A DNA stretch of 36,690 nt, from the NCBI GenBank assembly GCA_031262705.1, contig JAISHD010000074.1:1-36690 (forward strand). The letters run 5' to 3'. The notes beneath the pieces are model-generated. The model ran no database searches and was not told the origin of the DNA. It saw nothing but the letters and a program-made list of their open reading frames with translations. Numbering within the stretch: the stretch's first letter is position 1; every line of letters begins with the position of its first letter. The translations under genes were made by a program, and so were the position numbers. This stretch comes from Methanocalculaceae archaeon (GTDB taxonomy: Archaea > Halobacteriota > Methanomicrobia > Methanomicrobiales > Methanocorpusculaceae). Of this stretch, positions 7,591 through 15,015 are shown piece after piece.

Positions 7591-8598
7591 TTATCGTTCG
7601 ATCTCCCGGACAGTTTTCTGTCCGAATCCTTTCATTGAGAATGATATGCCTCCGGTGAGTTTTCCTTCGGTGACCTCTGACCCGAACCGGAACATCCAGT
7701 ACCCGGCGAGGACAAGAATGAGACCTATGACAAGACCGGAGAGACCGGCAAGCGCATACTCGGAGTCGGAAAACATCGCATACGCAATGCCGAGACCAGC
7801 AAACAGACCGCCGAATCCTGCACCAAGGCCTGCGGCAAGCGCCTGATAGGTCTGATCTCCCGGTGCCCGTCCTGATACGGGACTGCCGGAAACGCCGTCC
7901 AAAACGACGAAGTAGTCGCGTTCGCGGTACTGGTAGCGGATAATCCAGTAGGGGTAATAGAGGAGGGAGAACTCGCGGGGGATGCAGAAGGTTTTGGAGA
8001 ACGTGAGTGTTTCAATGCCCGATGCAGCACGCCGATGGGCTTCCATTCTGATGTCGGTGTCGGCCTGGTCGTAGGCTTCGTCCCGCGATGAGGTGGTTTC
8101 AAAGACGGGGATGTCCCCCTCAGTATAGGGCAGAAGTCTGCCGTTCAGTTCCGGAGGCGTGACAATACCAAGATCACCGGTCTGGCAGGCGATGACGCTC
8201 CAGAGATACTCTGCATCAGAGCTGTCCTCGTGATAGGTTGTCTGGGTGTGCCCGTCTTTGTTGGTATGGGTGGAGTAACCGCAGGCGATTCCTTTGCCGG
8301 TACCGACCATGCTCCAAAAGGGGAGATACATAGGGAAGATCTCAGTGATGACGGCGGTTGCAGCAAGGTCGCGGGCTTTGGGGAATGCCCCGAACCATTT
8401 GCGGGCAGCGCTCTCCGCCTCGGTTTCGGTGACATCCATTTTGTACATGAGACGGGCAACGCCTGCATCATCAGCGATAATGGCAAGAGCCGAGCCGCAG
8501 TAGGGGCAGAATGCGAGTCTGCTTCCTTCGGTTACGTCAACGGCACCGCCGCAGCCGGGGCAGGAGAGACCGATAAGGAGGTTAGGGACGCTGCTCAT
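7591..8598 (-). CDS. Zinc-ribbon membrane protein, second gene of the YLPFW operon
   Basis: Unrecognised protein of 335 residues. It opens with a zinc ribbon (CPGC...CPYC, about 13-34), has MYLPFWSMVGTG near residue 90, then a Tyr/His-rich stretch and LLYYPYWIIRYQYRERDYFVVLDG near 215-238. A Gly/Ala-rich membrane hairpin follows (about 255-305) and the C-terminal tail is basic. The order ribbon, YLPFW module, second YYPYW module and membrane hairpin is the same as in the gene upstream. Its start overlaps that gene's stop by four bases. Probably membrane-anchored with the ribbon in the cytoplasm; function unknown. Confidence 0.8.
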   Translation of the reverse strand: MSSVPNLLIGLSCPGCGGAVDVTEGSRLAFCPYCGSALAIIADDAGVARLMYKMDVTETEAESAARKWFGAFPKARDLAATAVITEIFPMYLPFWSMVGTGKGIACGYSTHTNKDGHTQTTYHEDSSDAEYLWSVIACQTGDLGIVTPPELNGRLLPYTEGDIPVFETTSSRDEAYDQADTDIRMEAHRRAASGIETLTFSKTFCIPREFSLLYYPYWIIRYQYRERDYFVVLDGVSGSPVSGRAPGDQTYQALAAGLGAGFGGLFAGLGIAYAMFSDSEYALAGLSGLVIGLILVLAGYWMFRFGSEVTEGKLTGGISFSMKGFGQKTVREIER

Positions 8599-9356
8599 GT
8601 GCTGTCGCCTCCTTCAGGAGTACGGACTACGGCACGCCCGGTCAGCATGGCAAGGGCTGCTCCTGCAAAGACAAGGACGTAGAAGAGCGGTGTTGTGACA
8701 AATCCGAGGATACCGCCGATGAATGCGAGGAGGAATCCTCCACCGACGACGAGGGCATACGGGGCTGCGGAGCGTCCGGGGAATCCGGAGGTGTGAACGC
8801 GCCCGGATGTTCCTCCCATGACGGAGATGTAGTCGGTTCCCTGATACCGGTACCGGAAGACGAAGAACGGCAGATAGAGAAGTGCCTGTTCCTTTGCGGT
8901 GCCGGGGAGGTCTGCAAGATATGTCTCAACACTGATCTCAGGCGAAATAACCTCAGCCCCGCGGGTAGAGACAGAGGAGTCAAAAACCCTGATGTCGCCC
9001 GGCGGGATCACCTGGCTCTGGAGTCCGGGCAGCGTGGTTCCTTTGGCAGGTTTGATGATGGATTTTTCCTGACCGCCGACAACGCGGCGGAAGAGGAAGA
9101 CGGGGAAATAAATTTTTTCAACGGAGGTTATCTGTGCTTCCCGTTCAAGATCTTTTGCAAGGGACGGACCTGCACACCACCGACGGAAGACGGCACGCGC
9201 CTTGTCTTCATCAAGGATGAAGGGCATGATGTAGTTGAAGATGACGCTGCTTCGATCAATGTAAATGACGGTCCCGCAGTTTTCACAGGTGGTGTACTGC
9301 TTTGCGTGTTCAGCACTGGCCGGAGCACCGCACTTCGGACAACGGAGTTGCGACAT
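8595..9356 (-). CDS. Zinc-ribbon membrane protein, first gene of the YLPFW operon
   Basis: Unrecognised protein of 253 residues with an N-terminal zinc ribbon (CPKC...CENC, residues 6-27), KIYFPVFLFRRVVGG near 90-105, LLYLPFFVFRYRYQGTDYISVMGG near 160-183 and two membrane segments near 197-240. It is the first gene of a three-gene unit whose members share this plan, so the operon looks like an old duplication with divergence. An AT-rich TATA candidate lies about 75-85 bases upstream on the minus strand, flanked by the dyad AGAGA-TG-TCTCT (9446-9457). Confidence 0.8.
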   Translation of the reverse strand: MSQLRCPKCGAPASAEHAKQYTTCENCGTVIYIDRSSVIFNYIMPFILDEDKARAVFRRWCAGPSLAKDLEREAQITSVEKIYFPVFLFRRVVGGQEKSIIKPAKGTTLPGLQSQVIPPGDIRVFDSSVSTRGAEVISPEISVETYLADLPGTAKEQALLYLPFFVFRYRYQGTDYISVMGGTSGRVHTSGFPGRSAAPYALVVGGGFLLAFIGGILGFVTTPLFYVLVFAGAALAMLTGRAVVRTPEGGDST

Positions 9357-9710
9357 GGATATGAAGATATTTTGGCGCTGATAGGGAGTTAATCTGTTGG
9401 TGGCAGTGAGAGAGATGGGAAAGAAAATCCGATAAATGTTCCATTAGAGATGTCTCTTTCCATAAAAATCACTCCCAAATAAACCATATAACGATATATG
9501 CGATGATTCGTCATCCAGCGGTTGCAACAAGGCAGACCTGAACGGAAAACAGACCTCAATGAGAAGACGTATTATGTCAAATATCACACTACTAATCTAA
9601 CAGTACCAAAGCAAACGGTACCTGAACGTCCATGAGGTTGAAAACCTCGTGAAACAACATCTCACGTGCAAGAAGCACGCAGACAAAACAATGGAGGTCC
9701 AATAATATAC
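9357..9710. other. 354-bp intergenic region with several hairpins
   Basis: Holds the divergent control regions of the zinc-ribbon operon and of the plus-strand gene at 9711. TATA-like sequences (CATATAACGATATATG) lie at 9485-9500. After them come a perfect stem with a TTCG loop (GATGA-TTCG-TCATC, 9502-9515), an eight-pair stem CATGAGGT/ACCTCGTG with a five-base loop (9631-9651), and CGTGC-AAGAA-GCACG (9665-9679). The spacing and loops suggest a structured leader or small RNA of roughly 200 bases; I do not recognise a known RNA class. Confidence 0.5.
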
Positions 9711-10241
9711 ATGACGCTTGGCAGCAGTGGTGACTCCCCGAACGGAAAAGAAGGCAGCACAGTTCCACCGTCCGAAACCAGCAGCAGAGTCAAACAGATC
9801 ATCTGTCCCGGCTGCTTTGAAGAGATGGCAAAAGAGGAGCTCATCGGAAACAAATGTCCTCTCTGCGGCTATCGTCTCGCACCTGAGGATATGGATGAGG
9901 AGATCCTCGAAACTAGTGATGAAGAACTCGCATGGATGCTCACGCAGAATTTGCAGCGGACACTCCTCACTTGGCTGATGGATCTGGGTGCTGCCCCCCT
10001 TGCAGCATACCGGATTGCCTCAAGAGTCTGCGAACAGGAAAACATTCCTGTAAAAAGCGGCAAAACAACTGCATTCTCCTTCACTGCACGGATGACGCCC
10101 GAGGAAAAGGCCGCAGAGAAACAGTGCAGAATCTGCGGCAGAACATTTTCCGCAGGCGGCAGAAAAATCGTGTCAGGTGATCTTTTCGAGCCGGAGCCGT
10201 CCGTTGAATACTTCTGCGATGCCTGCCGTCCGCAGAACTAA
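9711..10241 (+). CDS. Hypothetical protein with two zinc-binding modules
   Basis: Unrecognised protein of 176 residues. One CPGC...CPLC module lies near residues 32-53 and a second CRIC...CDAC near 142-173. Between them is an acidic linker and a helical stretch (ELAWMLTQNLQRTLLTWLMDLGAAPLAAYRIASRV). There are no membrane segments. I chose the ATG at 9711, with GGAGGTC about 12 bases upstream, somewhat far; a GTG at 9666 would add 15 residues. The long, structured region upstream may be its leader. It could be a regulatory adaptor protein, but nothing shows this. Confidence 0.7.
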   Translation: MTLGSSGDSPNGKEGSTVPPSETSSRVKQIICPGCFEEMAKEELIGNKCPLCGYRLAPEDMDEEILETSDEELAWMLTQNLQRTLLTWLMDLGAAPLAAYRIASRVCEQENIPVKSGKTTAFSFTARMTPEEKAAEKQCRICGRTFSAGGRKIVSGDLFEPEPSVEYFCDACRPQN

Positions 10242-10260
10242 ATTTTTTTATTTTTGGGGA
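10242..10260 (+). terminator. T-rich terminator after the zinc-module gene
   Basis: T7 followed by T5 begins within a few bases of the stop codon, the common archaeal termination pattern. No clear stem precedes it. Confidence 0.4.
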
Positions 10261-10421
10261 AGCGAACAAATGCATTGCTCTGAACATGGTTCATCGTGAT
10301 CCTTTTCTGAAAAATACAGAGCAACTCCCGAGTACCACAAAAGAACGTGATGCCCGATATCATACTTCACTACCTGATTTTTCACGAAACTGCAGGAATG
10401 CCGCAGGTATAATACAGAGCT

Positions 10422-10434
10422 AAAAGTATATATC
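10422..10434 (+). promoter_or_regulatory. TATA promoter of the coiled-coil zinc-ribbon gene
   Basis: AAAAGTATATATC forms a strong BRE/TATA-like element about 35 bases upstream of the ATG at 10466, predicting a leader of roughly ten bases. Confidence 0.55.
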
Positions 10435-10465
10435 CGCATCTTTCCCATGTTGAAAGAGAACAGTC

Positions 10466-10825
10466 ATGGGTGATTTTTTAGGTGATCTCAAAAAAGGCCT
10501 CAACAAATCCGTTGAAGACCTCAATAAATCCGTAAAAACACTGGAGATTCAGTCAAAGATCAACAATCTCAAAAAAGATGCCGACGCCGTGTATGCCGAG
10601 ATAGGCAAACGTGCTGTTGAGGAAAGCGGACCGGAGAGATACGGCGAACTCGGGGAAAAACTGCAGGCAGTTTTAGCAGACATCAAAACCGAAGAAGAAA
10701 AACTTCCCCCAGATGCAGCCGAAGCAAAGAAAACAAAAACCTGTCCGGGATGCAGCGCGGAAAATCCGGACGACGCACGGTTCTGCTCCTGCTGCGGCGA
10801 GATGCTTGAAGATCAGAATCTCTGA
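10466..10825 (+). CDS. Coiled-coil protein with C-terminal zinc ribbon
   Basis: Small soluble protein of 119 residues. The N-terminal 85 residues are highly charged and helical with heptad-like spacing (coiled coil likely); the C-terminus is a zinc ribbon (CPGC...CSCC, about 92-112). The architecture resembles many uncharacterised bacterial and archaeal zinc-ribbon proteins. Its 3' end overlaps the convergent surE by 13 bases, so the two transcripts are antisense at their ends. Function unknown. Confidence 0.75.
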   Translation: MGDFLGDLKKGLNKSVEDLNKSVKTLEIQSKINNLKKDADAVYAEIGKRAVEESGPERYGELGEKLQAVLADIKTEEEKLPPDAAEAKKTKTCPGCSAENPDDARFCSCCGEMLEDQNL

Positions 10826-11604
10826 TCCGCAAGCAGCTTTTTGAGATCCCCGCACGCGACAAAGGCCGTGTTGTCCAGTGTCAGCGGCGTTACCGACACG
10901 CGGTTGTTCCGGAGCGCCGTAACATCCGAGTGCGGTTCGGGCGTATAGATCACATCCCCGTTGATCCAGTAGTACGGCTTTCCGCGGGGATCAATCCGTT
11001 TTTCCACATATGTATCAAACAGCCGTGTCCCAAGCGTGGTTACCTCGTAGCCTTCCATGCAGCAGGCCGGGATATTGATATTTACCAGATGGCAGTTCTT
11101 CGGCAGACCGGACGCAAGAAACATCCGTGTCAGATTTGCCACGACCTTTTTTGCCTGGGAAAAGTCCTGGGTATGACACCTTGGATCAGTGAACTTGTTG
11201 CCTTGATCACTCATCTGCAGTGAGTAGGCAAGCGCCGGAACTCCCTGATTTGCAGCTTCCATCGCAGCACCGACCGTGCCGGATGTGGTAATCGACTCAT
11301 ATGAAATATTTTCGCCGAGATTGATCCCGCTCACCACCAGATCAGGTTTGAGGTTCAGTCCGTAGAGACCAAGCAACAGCGCATCCGTCGGCCTGCCTTC
11401 CACACTGTAAGCCGATCGATCACCGATGCGTACCTCGTTCATCCGGAGCGGTTCAAAGATCGAGATCGATCTGCCGACCGCGCTCTGCTGCACGGCGGGC
11501 GCTACCACCGTCACATCCGCAAACGCAGACATCGCCTCGTAGGCTGCCCACAACCCGCCCGAGTTCACACCATCATCATTGGTGAGAAGAATTTTCGGCC
11601 GCAT
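10813..11604 (-). CDS. surE: 5'/3'-nucleotidase SurE
   Basis: Metal-dependent phosphatase of 263 residues acting on nucleoside 5'- and 3'-monophosphates in the cytoplasm. The N-terminal ILLTNDDGVNSGG (5-17) carries the metal-binding Asp pair, APAVQQSAVGRSIS supplies the Ser/Gly loop, and VSGINLGENISYESITTSGTVGAA (about 90-113) gives the conserved Asn and the SGTVGAA signature. Length is normal for SurE. It is the last gene of a five-gene minus-strand unit and starts directly after the stop of the small Cys-rich gene (TAAATG). Confidence 0.95.
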   Translation of the reverse strand: MRPKILLTNDDGVNSGGLWAAYEAMSAFADVTVVAPAVQQSAVGRSISIFEPLRMNEVRIGDRSAYSVEGRPTDALLLGLYGLNLKPDLVVSGINLGENISYESITTSGTVGAAMEAANQGVPALAYSLQMSDQGNKFTDPRCHTQDFSQAKKVVANLTRMFLASGLPKNCHLVNINIPACCMEGYEVTTLGTRLFDTYVEKRIDPRGKPYYWINGDVIYTPEPHSDVTALRNNRVSVTPLTLDNTAFVACGDLKKLLADQRF

Positions 11605-11793
11605 TTATTTCCGGCTGCCTTCGAGGAACTCAGCAGGAACCGCGTGGTCAAAGGTTGCACGAACATCCTGCGCCCGCAGATAGCGGATCATCACGTTCAC
11701 CGCACAGTCTTTCCACTCATCGTTCCACCACTGGCAGTCCTCTGCAGTACAGGTACTGCCGTTTCTCATCGGGCATCCGCGTAGTTTATCCAT
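11605..11793 (-). CDS. Small Cys-containing hypothetical protein
   Basis: Protein of 62 residues with four Cys (C7, C15, C20, C30) and several Trp, a pattern that suits a small metal-binding domain (RGCPMRNGSTCTAEDCQWWND). It lies 24 bases after the IMPACT-family gene and its stop touches the surE ATG. The tight packing supports it as a real gene although it is short. Function unknown. Confidence 0.65.
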   Translation of the reverse strand: MDKLRGCPMRNGSTCTAEDCQWWNDEWKDCAVNVMIRYLRAQDVRATFDHAVPAEFLEGSRK

Positions 11794-11817
11794 GCTACTA
11801 TTGTTTCCTTTCTGGGG

Positions 11818-12195
11818 CTATAACTTCTTCCGCGTCTTCTGGTACTCCGCCACCGCGCCGGCACCGGCTTCGCGGAACGCACGGGCAACTCCGGCGGGTC
11901 CTAGCTTGATGCCGCCGAAGATGCGGGAGACCATAAGGACATGCGAACCGAGATTGTTTCGCTCCATCACTTCGGCAAGCGCACGGCCGGGCGAGCCGAC
12001 CTCGCCGTCGGCACGGCTGTCGGTAACGGTTCCGCAGACCATCGCGTAGCAGTGATGGGCAGCTTTTTTGTAGAGTTTGTCGTGGATTGCCCGTACCTCC
12101 AAAACATCATCGACGGTGTCGATCTCATAGAGATGTGCGTAGAACTTGGACTTCATCTCGTCCAGCCGGACGACGGAAACCTCGCGGACGGCCAT
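11818..12195 (-). CDS. IMPACT/YigZ-family (UPF0029) protein
   Basis: Protein of 125 residues corresponding to the N-terminal domain of YigZ/IMPACT proteins. The signature SRADGEVGSPGRALAEVMERNNLGSHVLMVSRIFGGIKLGPAGVARAF (about 60-107) matches the conserved family core. The C-terminal ferredoxin-like domain of bacterial YigZ is absent. The eukaryotic relative IMPACT acts in translational control through Gcn2; the prokaryotic role is unknown. The ATG follows the stop of the upstream gene directly (TGAATG), so it is translationally linked to the DUF5591-like gene. Confidence 0.85.
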   Translation of the reverse strand: MAVREVSVVRLDEMKSKFYAHLYEIDTVDDVLEVRAIHDKLYKKAAHHCYAMVCGTVTDSRADGEVGSPGRALAEVMERNNLGSHVLMVSRIFGGIKLGPAGVARAFREAGAGAVAEYQKTRKKL

Positions 12196-12795
12196 TCATG
12201 CATCCCTCACGCGGATGAGTGCGGCGCGGAACTCGTCAAGATACTCCTGCATGGAAAGACTTCCTTCCGGGAACGGGCAGTCGGCATCGTAGAGTTTGTC
12301 AATCACCGGACGGGTCGGATAAATCTCAATCGGAATCCGTGTTTCCGCAACCGCCGCCTCCATTGCGGCGCGGAAGATGCCGATGCAGTAGGCGATGCGC
12401 TTTTCGTAGGTGAACCTCGTTTTTTCAAGGTATCCTACGATGCGCCGAGTCTCGATACGGAGAAAATCATCTTTGATGCGCTGGTCTCTGACGTTGCCGA
12501 GCATGTAGTGGTAGTGGGCGTACGGATACATCAGCTCAAGTTCGGCGGGAACGGTACCGCAGGTACCGAAAACGATCACATGATACAGATCGGTGTCCGG
12601 GAAAACTTCGCCGAACATTTGGTGGAAGAGTTTGTGGCTCGGACTCTGGCTGTAGGGTTTGCGGACGGCACAGGGAATGAAGACTGCCGTCTCACGGGGT
12701 GCTATGGTATATTCGTCGATGATGTAGCGGTATGCCTGTTCAAACTGCGGGAGATAGAACGGCGGTTCGGTGAGATCGTGTGCATGATCCTGCAT
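12196..12795 (-). CDS. DUF5591 protein, core domain related to archaeosine synthase ArcS
   Basis: Protein of 199 residues built around FIPCAVRKPYSQSPSHKLF (about 39-57), the PCxxRKPYSxSxSH motif that marks the catalytic core of archaeosine synthase ArcS and related TGT-family proteins. The TGT-like and PUA domains of full-length ArcS are missing, so this is a stand-alone core. ArcS acts on preQ0 at position 15 of archaeal tRNA; whether this short protein does the same is not shown. It has a good ribosome binding site (AAGGAG) overlapping the stop region of the PspC gene, six bases upstream. Confidence 0.65.
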   Translation of the reverse strand: MQDHAHDLTEPPFYLPQFEQAYRYIIDEYTIAPRETAVFIPCAVRKPYSQSPSHKLFHQMFGEVFPDTDLYHVIVFGTCGTVPAELELMYPYAHYHYMLGNVRDQRIKDDFLRIETRRIVGYLEKTRFTYEKRIAYCIGIFRAAMEAAVAETRIPIEIYPTRPVIDKLYDADCPFPEGSLSMQEYLDEFRAALIRVRDA

Positions 12796-12801
12796 CGGGT
12801 C

Positions 12802-13059
12802 TTACTCCTTTACCTCAAACTCGGCGTCGATAACGCCCGGGTCTTCGATGGTTTTTCGTGCCGGAGCTTCGGGGAGAAGAAAGATTGCGGCAATATAGAC
12901 AAGAATGCCGATGATCACCGAGAAGGGGATTGCAACAAGGCACAGGGCAACAAAGAGCAGTCTGATAAGTATTGACGGAATTTTTGTGTATTCAGCGATG
13001 CCTCCGCAGACTCCTGCAAGCCAGCGGTTGTTTGCAGAACGGTAGAGGGGGGGTTCCAT
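12802..13059 (-). CDS. PspC-domain membrane protein
   Basis: Protein of 85 residues with YRSANNRWLAGVCGGIAEY (about 6-24) and a membrane region (about 30-62, IRLLFVALCLVAIPFSVIIGILVYIAAIFLLP), the standard PspC layout, followed by an acidic tail. In bacteria PspC takes part in the membrane stress response; in archaea its role is unknown. The frame is open back to 13272, but the ATG at 13059 matches the family start and lies 28 bases from a TATA-like sequence, fitting a leaderless message. It heads the operon that ends with surE. Confidence 0.85.
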   Translation of the reverse strand: MEPPLYRSANNRWLAGVCGGIAEYTKIPSILIRLLFVALCLVAIPFSVIIGILVYIAAIFLLPEAPARKTIEDPGVIDAEFEVKE

Positions 13060-13094
13060 ACTGACATATTGTCCTGCTGCAAAAATATAGTTAT
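13060..13094. promoter_or_regulatory. 35-bp divergent promoter with two crossing TATA elements
   Basis: Only 35 bases separate the ATGs of the PspC gene (minus) and the flavoredoxin-like gene (plus). ACTATATTTTT on the minus strand is centred about 28 bases from the PspC start, and ACATATT on the plus strand (13064-13070) is centred about 28 bases from the other start. Both messages would be leaderless and the two promoters overlap completely. Confidence 0.55.
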
Positions 13095-13670
13095 ATGAAG
13101 CGTGAGTTACCTGCCTATGCAGTTCTGCCGCCCTGTCCGGTGACGGTTGTCTGTACCTATGATGCCGGAGAGAAACCGAATGGCCTTGCCGTATCATGGA
13201 CGGGAATCGCAGTGTCCGAACCGCCGCATGTGATGATTGCTGTACGACCCGGCCGCTACAGTCATGCAGCATTGTGCGAGCGGGGAGAGTTTACGATGAA
13301 TATTCCGTCCGGGGATCAGATGCGCGAGGCCGACTACTTCGGTATCACGAGCGGCCGGAAAACGGATAAGTTCAAGAATTTGGGGCTTACGCCCGTTCCC
13401 GCGGAGCATGTACGCGCGCCGATGATTGCGGAGTTTCCGCTGTCGCTGGAGTGCCGGGTGGTGTCGCGACAGGAGATCGGATCGCACTCGGTGTTTATCG
13501 CGGAGATTCTCGCGGTGCATGCGGATGAACGCATTCTTGACGAGAAGAACACCATCGATGTGACCGCGATGCAGCCGCTTTCCTATGATCATGCGAAGTA
13601 CCTGTATCTGGGACAGGGGCCGGTTCTCGGCAGGGCGTTTTCTGCGGGAAAGGAACTGAAAAAAGAGTAA
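13095..13670 (+). CDS. Flavin reductase-like FMN-binding (flavoredoxin) protein
   Basis: Protein of 191 residues with the FMN-binding split-barrel fold. The opening PCPVTVVCTYDAGEKPNGLAVSW and the later EPPHVMIAVRPGRYSHAAL and FTMNIPS segments form the FMN site in flavoredoxin and HpaC-like reductases. No other domain is present. The partner and substrate are unknown. It is read divergently from the PspC operon and convergently with the aldo/keto reductase, so it is a single-gene unit. Confidence 0.88.
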   Translation: MKRELPAYAVLPPCPVTVVCTYDAGEKPNGLAVSWTGIAVSEPPHVMIAVRPGRYSHAALCERGEFTMNIPSGDQMREADYFGITSGRKTDKFKNLGLTPVPAEHVRAPMIAEFPLSLECRVVSRQEIGSHSVFIAEILAVHADERILDEKNTIDVTAMQPLSYDHAKYLYLGQGPVLGRAFSAGKELKKE

Positions 13671-13682
13671 GCGGGTAACAGA

Positions 13683-14834
13683 TTATTCCGTCTGTTCGTG
13701 CGGCGCAGGAATTTCAAATGCCTTCGCCACATCTTTGAGGAGATCAACAATCTTCAGGTGCTGGGGACAGTGCTCCTCGCAGGCACCGCATTCGATACAG
13801 TCGGATGCTTTGCCGTAGGTTTTGGCGTAGTTTTCGTAGTACTGCTGCTGGGAATAGTAGAAGAGATCAATGGTCTGCATTTTGTTGTTGTAGAGCGAGA
13901 AGTACTGCGGGATAGGAATATTTTCCGGGCAGGTATCAAGGCAGTATCCGCAGGTGGTGCAGGGAACGGCGATGTTTGCGGTGATGAACGCCGCGGCCTC
14001 CTGCACAATCCGGTGTTCCTCGTCATTGAGCGGGACGAAGTTCTGCATGTATGCGGTATTGTCCAGCATCTGCGCAATCGTGGACATGCCGGAGAGAACC
14101 ATAACAACACCGTCAAGCCCCGCTGCGTAGCGGATAGCCCAGGATGCGGGGGACGCATCCGGGTTGTACTGCCGGAACAGCTTCTCCGCTTCTTTGGGGA
14201 CACCGGCAAGGGTTCCGCCTTTCAGCGGCTCCATGACAATAACCGGAATCTGGTGTTTTCGCGCAACCTCATAGCATTTTCCGGACTGAATATCGGGATT
14301 GTTCCAGTCCAGATAGTTGATCTGGAGAAGAATGATCTCAATCTCCGGGTGGGCATTCAGCACTTCCTCCAGCAGTTCCGCGTTGTCGTGGTAGGAGATA
14401 CCGAGCGTTTTGATCTTTCCTTCGGCTTTCAGCTGTTTCAAAAATTCAAAGGTGTGAAGCTTTTGTGCGGTCTGATAATTTTCCCCATTGACGTTGTGCA
14501 GAAGGTAGATGTCGAAGTAATCAACGCCGGCACGTTCAAGCTGTTCCCGGAACACTTTTCCCTGTTCTTCTTCGGTGGAGATGGCAAATATCGGGAGTTT
14601 ACTAGTGAGCGTGAAGCTGTCACGAGGGTAGCGTCTGACCAGCGTCTCACGGATTGCCTCTTCGCTTCCGCCATACACATACGCAGTGTCGAAGTAGGAG
14701 AAGCCGCGTTCCATGAAGACATTGATCATATCCTGCAGGGTTTTGGTATCGATGTCAGTCATATCGTCCGGGTTATTGAGCGGCAGGCGCATGAGGCCGA
14801 AGCCGAGTTTTTTTGCAAACGGATTGTCCATCAT
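13683..14834 (-). CDS. Aldo/keto reductase with C-terminal 2[4Fe-4S] ferredoxin domain
   Basis: Protein of 383 residues. The N-terminal 270 residues form an aldo/keto reductase barrel: FDTAYVYGGSE (catalytic Asp/Tyr), TLTSKLP (Lys) and IYLLHNV (His). The C-terminal part has CTTCGYCLDTCP (about 291-302) and CIECGACEEHCP (about 345-356), two 4Fe-4S clusters as in bacterial-type ferredoxins. Such fusions are common in anaerobes and probably couple an organic substrate to ferredoxin electrons; the substrate is not known. A longer antisense frame over this gene is a shadow. Confidence 0.92.
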   Translation of the reverse strand: MMDNPFAKKLGFGLMRLPLNNPDDMTDIDTKTLQDMINVFMERGFSYFDTAYVYGGSEEAIRETLVRRYPRDSFTLTSKLPIFAISTEEEQGKVFREQLERAGVDYFDIYLLHNVNGENYQTAQKLHTFEFLKQLKAEGKIKTLGISYHDNAELLEEVLNAHPEIEIILLQINYLDWNNPDIQSGKCYEVARKHQIPVIVMEPLKGGTLAGVPKEAEKLFRQYNPDASPASWAIRYAAGLDGVVMVLSGMSTIAQMLDNTAYMQNFVPLNDEEHRIVQEAAAFITANIAVPCTTCGYCLDTCPENIPIPQYFSLYNNKMQTIDLFYYSQQQYYENYAKTYGKASDCIECGACEEHCPQHLKIVDLLKDVAKAFEIPAPHEQTE

Positions 14835-14956
14835 AATTCCTGAAGATCAGGTTTTGAATGCCATACCAATAAGTTTCTCATTGAAAGGGTTTGCATCGGG
14901 AGTTGGGATACTTGCTTTGGTTTTGCTTGGAGTGATCACTGAACGCATGCATTCGG

Positions 14957-14983
14957 TGTGATGTGATGAAAGTATTTCGTCAG
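14957..14983 (+). repeat. Dispersed TGTGATGTGAYGAA repeat, copy 1
   Basis: One of four copies of an intergenic motif. This copy has T in place of C at the eleventh base and continues into GTATTTCGTCA, making the dyad TGATGAAA-GTA-TTTCGTCA with one mismatch. It lies between the FKBP gene and the aldo/keto reductase gene. Confidence 0.5.
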
Positions 14984-15015
14984 ACAGCACCCAAAAAAAG
15001 AGAGTATTTCTGAAG

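Noticed and set aside
11941-12975. Long antisense frame over the IMPACT and DUF5591 genes
   Set aside because: Spans two real genes in the opposite direction; no motif of its own.
13698-14843. Long antisense frame opposite the aldo/keto reductase
   Set aside because: A shadow of codon bias; the minus-strand gene has full family motifs.
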